In this document: positions 61,989-64,000 of the stretch, piece after piece
Position numbering within the stretch: position 1 is the first letter of the stretch
Layout of the letters: each line of letters starts with the position of its first letter
DNA from: Helicobacteraceae bacterium
Lineage (GTDB): Bacteria; Campylobacterota; Campylobacteria; Campylobacterales; SZUA-545
Direction of reading: 5' to 3'
DNA length: 64,000 bases
Assembly (NCBI GenBank): GCA_031275395.1
Contig: JAISOU010000061.1
Location: 1-64,000 of the forward strand
Program-made: the position numbers and the translations under genes
Notes under the pieces: model-generated
Seen by the model: only the letters and a program-made list of their open reading frames with translations
What the model was told of the DNA's origin: nothing
Database searches by the model: none

Positions 61989-64000
61989 GGATCGCGAGGT
62001 TTAAAGCTCTTTTAGAAAATATCGCGGTAATCGTAGCGATCGCAATTGCGATCGTCTATGTTCCGCGACTGTTTCCTAGCCCGCCGTTAAAAGACGATCT
62101 GCTCTTTTCAACCGTCTATTACGATCGAAACGGCGCTCTTTTGCGCCTAAGCCTAGCCAAAGACGATCGTTTTCGCGTTTGGACGACTTTGGATCAGATC
62201 GACGAAAACCTGATCGAAGCGACGTTATTGCGTGAAGATCGCTACTTTTACTATCACTTGGGCTTTAATCCTTTCAGCCTAATTCGCGGCGGTTGGATCA
62301 CTTACGTTTCGCAAGGATCAAGGCAAGGCGGATCGACGCTGAGTATGCAGCTTGTCCGAATGCGCAATAAACTTGACACCCGCACTATCGGCGGCAAACT
62401 CGAACAGATCGCCCGCGCTTTTTGGTTGGAATTAAACTACTCGAAAAAAGAGATTTTAGAAGCCTATCTAAACTACGCGCCTTACGGACGAAACATCGAG
62501 GGCGTAGGCGCGGCAAGCCTGATCTACTTTGACAAACCGCCGAAAAAACTCGCCCTAACCGAAGCGCTGACGTTAGCCGTGCTTCCGCAATCCCCGACGA
62601 TCAGAATCGATAAAAACACGAGCTTCGTAGGCGAAAAACTCTTTGCGGCGAGAAATGAGCTTTTCAATAACTACCGTAAAAAGTTTAATATCGACGACGA
62701 GGAAGCGGCGCTATTCGCCCTGCCTTTCAAACTAAGGCGGATCGAAGATCTTCCCTTTCGCGCTCCGCACTTTATCGAGTTTCTCGCGCAAGAAGATTAC
62801 GCTGCGGGCAGATCGCCCGAGGTCGTTCGCTCGACGATCGATCTAAACCTTCAGACGTTATTAGAAACGCATATTAAAAACCACATTCGCCAAAACGCCT
62901 ATCGGGGCGTCGATAACGCGGCGGCGGTTTTGGTCGATACCGCCGATATGCGCGTCGTCGCGGCTGTAGGATCGGCGGATTATTTTAACGTCGCTATCGG
63001 CGGACAGAACAACGGCTTTGCCGCAAAGCGATCGCCCGGGAGCGCCCTGAAACCTTTTATCTACGCGTTAGCGATCGATCAGGGGCTGATCCACCCGCAA
63101 ACCGTGCTAAAAGACGTCCCCTCCGCTTTCGGCGTTTATGAGCCTGAAAACTTTGACGGCGGTTTCATGGGACCTCTTAGCGCCCAGCAAGCGCTAGTAA
63201 AAAGCCGCAATATTCCCGCCGTCTATCTATCGAGCAAATTAACGTCGCCTAACTTTTACGAGTTTTTGAAGCGCGCTAAAATCAGCAAAATGGCGAGCGA
63301 ACAACACTACGGGCTTGCTTTGACGCTTGGCGGCGGCGAGGTTACGCCTCTTGAAGTAGCTAAACTCTACGCTTTATTGGCAAACGGCGGCGTTTTGAGC
63401 GAAACGCGAAGCCGAATGGATCAGCCTTTGGAGGTCGGCGAGAGGTTGCTTAGCCGCGAGGCGAGTTTTATCGTTCTCGATATGCTATCTTCCGCGCCGC
63501 GAATCGACGGGATCGTCGCCGAATCCGACGCGTTGCCAATCTATTGGAAAACGGGAACGTCGCGGGGTTTTAGAGACGCTTGGTGCGTCGGGCTGATCGG
63601 ACAATACGCGCTTGTCGTATGGCTAGGATCGTTTGATAACAAGCCAAATCCCGCGCTTGTCGGCGCGATAAGCGCCGCGCCGCTTTTTTTTACGATCTCA
63701 AGATCGCTCAAATCGACTAGGACTTTACGCGATCCAAATCGCGTCGTTCCTTCTACGATCAAGCGCGTCGATATCTGTTTGTCCAGCGGCGATCTAGCTA
63801 CGATCTGGTGTAAAAGACGCGCCAAAACGTGGTTTATACCGGGCATTTCGTCGATCAAAGTCGATACGGTCTATCGCCCCGTATGGATCGACAAAACCAC
63901 GAAACAACCGCTATGCGCGGGCGAGAATACCGCAAACGCGCAAATGAAGATTTACGAGTTTTACTCTTCGGATATTCTCGCGTTATTTCGGCGAGCGGGC
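61985..64000 (+). CDS. pbpC: Penicillin-binding protein 1C (partial at window end)
   Basis: 672 codons, open to the end of the window. A GTG start overlaps the a2M stop by 4 bp. An N-terminal membrane anchor (about 11-31) is followed by a GT51 domain (LREDRYFYYHLGFNP; GGSTLSMQLVRM about 117-128), the transpeptidase with SPGSALKPFIY (nucleophile Ser in SALK, about 354), SRN (about 407) and KTGTS (about 522-526), and the beginning of the PBP1C C-terminal domain. It makes or repairs peptidoglycan and is expected to work with the alpha-2-macroglobulin. Confidence 0.95.
   Translation, partial: MRIARFKALLENIAVIVAIAIAIVYVPRLFPSPPLKDDLLFSTVYYDRNGALLRLSLAKDDRFRVWTTLDQIDENLIEATLLREDRYFYYHLGFNPFSLIRGGWITYVSQGSRQGGSTLSMQLVRMRNKLDTRTIGGKLEQIARAFWLELNYSKKEILEAYLNYAPYGRNIEGVGAASLIYFDKPPKKLALTEALTLAVLPQSPTIRIDKNTSFVGEKLFAARNELFNNYRKKFNIDDEEAALFALPFKLRRIEDLPFRAPHFIEFLAQEDYAAGRSPEVVRSTIDLNLQTLLETHIKNHIRQNAYRGVDNAAAVLVDTADMRVVAAVGSADYFNVAIGGQNNGFAAKRSPGSALKPFIYALAIDQGLIHPQTVLKDVPSAFGVYEPENFDGGFMGPLSAQQALVKSRNIPAVYLSSKLTSPNFYEFLKRAKISKMASEQHYGLALTLGGGEVTPLEVAKLYALLANGGVLSETRSRMDQPLEVGERLLSREASFIVLDMLSSAPRIDGIVAESDALPIYWKTGTSRGFRDAWCVGLIGQYALVVWLGSFDNKPNPALVGAISAAPLFFTISRSLKSTRTLRDPNRVVPSTIKRVDICLSSGDLATIWCKRRAKTWFIPGISSIKVDTVYRPVWIDKTTKQPLCAGENTANAQMKIYEFYSSDILALFRRAG

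Noticed and set aside
1-64000. CRISPR arrays, tRNA/rRNA genes or intact insertion sequences
   Set aside because: No regularly spaced repeats, no cloverleaf-like intergenic sequence and no transposase with recognisable catalytic motifs were seen when reading the intergenic DNA by eye; a formal tRNAscan or ISfinder search was not possible.

Overview
The window looks like a chromosomal segment of a Campylobacterota (epsilonproteobacterial) species. The evidence is gene content and order: ftsY / thioredoxin lipoprotein / formyl-THF cyclo-ligase / RNase Y, and murD-mraY // gpmI-fabG-acpP-fabF-accA, which are Campylobacter/Helicobacter-like neighbourhoods as I remember them, together with a Csd3/Pgp3-type M23 peptidase, NikR next to hyp genes, and frequent TTG/GTG starts. 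The core is very rich in GATC and GCGATCGC-like palindromes (12 GATC in 5041-5640). No tRNA, rRNA or CRISPR array was seen.

Layout. 1-7.5 kb: osmC-like, argH, rny and cyclo-ligase on the minus strand; thioredoxin lipoprotein and ftsY on plus; then an alkaline-phosphatase-fold membrane protein of the LTA synthase type that seems to have lost its metal ligands. 7.5-13.4 kb: a YfaP/TPR exported protein with a NodB deacetylase, the nickel operon nikR-hypB-hypE-hypA, and a MetF-like reductase. 13.4-20.6 kb: flavodoxin, iron alcohol dehydrogenase, gamma-carbonic anhydrase-like protein, polyphosphate kinase, Na/Pi symporter, and a lipid A acyltransferase whose 3' end carries an 18-C homopolymer. 20.6-35.4 kb: PBP1A, ABC ATPase, DedA, AAA ATPase, lipoprotein, Csd3-like peptidase, RsmE, PglD-like acyltransferase, a thiosulfate-handling pair (rhodanese and YeeE/YedE), SUMF1-fold lipoprotein, HAD phosphatase, murD, mraY. 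35.4-40.3 kb: gpmI and the fatty-acid genes fabG, acpP, fabF, accA.

40.3-55.6 kb is an accessory region. It opens with decayed sequence (small ORFs, a gene broken by three homopolymer frameshifts, an 18-bp inverted repeat). Then comes a tight, visibly AT-richer and GATC-poor five-gene minus-strand operon (52.58 to 42.25 kb): a giant SF1 (Upf1-like) helicase with long coiled coils, a large protein with a C-terminal HEPN-like RNxxxH motif, a coiled-coil protein, a ClpB-like AAA+ unfoldase with a degenerate N-terminal half, and a small radical-SAM activase. I do not recognise this combination as a named system; it is the best candidate here for an undescribed conflict/defence module. It is followed by a 5'-truncated polyvalent-protein remnant with a probable phage-type Barnase/EndoU/RelE-like nuclease domain.

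55.7-64 kb: a strong promoter, a leader with two overlapping mini-ORFs and a terminator-like hairpin, then a giant thioester alpha-2-macroglobulin (CSEQ) translationally coupled to penicillin-binding protein 1C, which runs off the end of the window.
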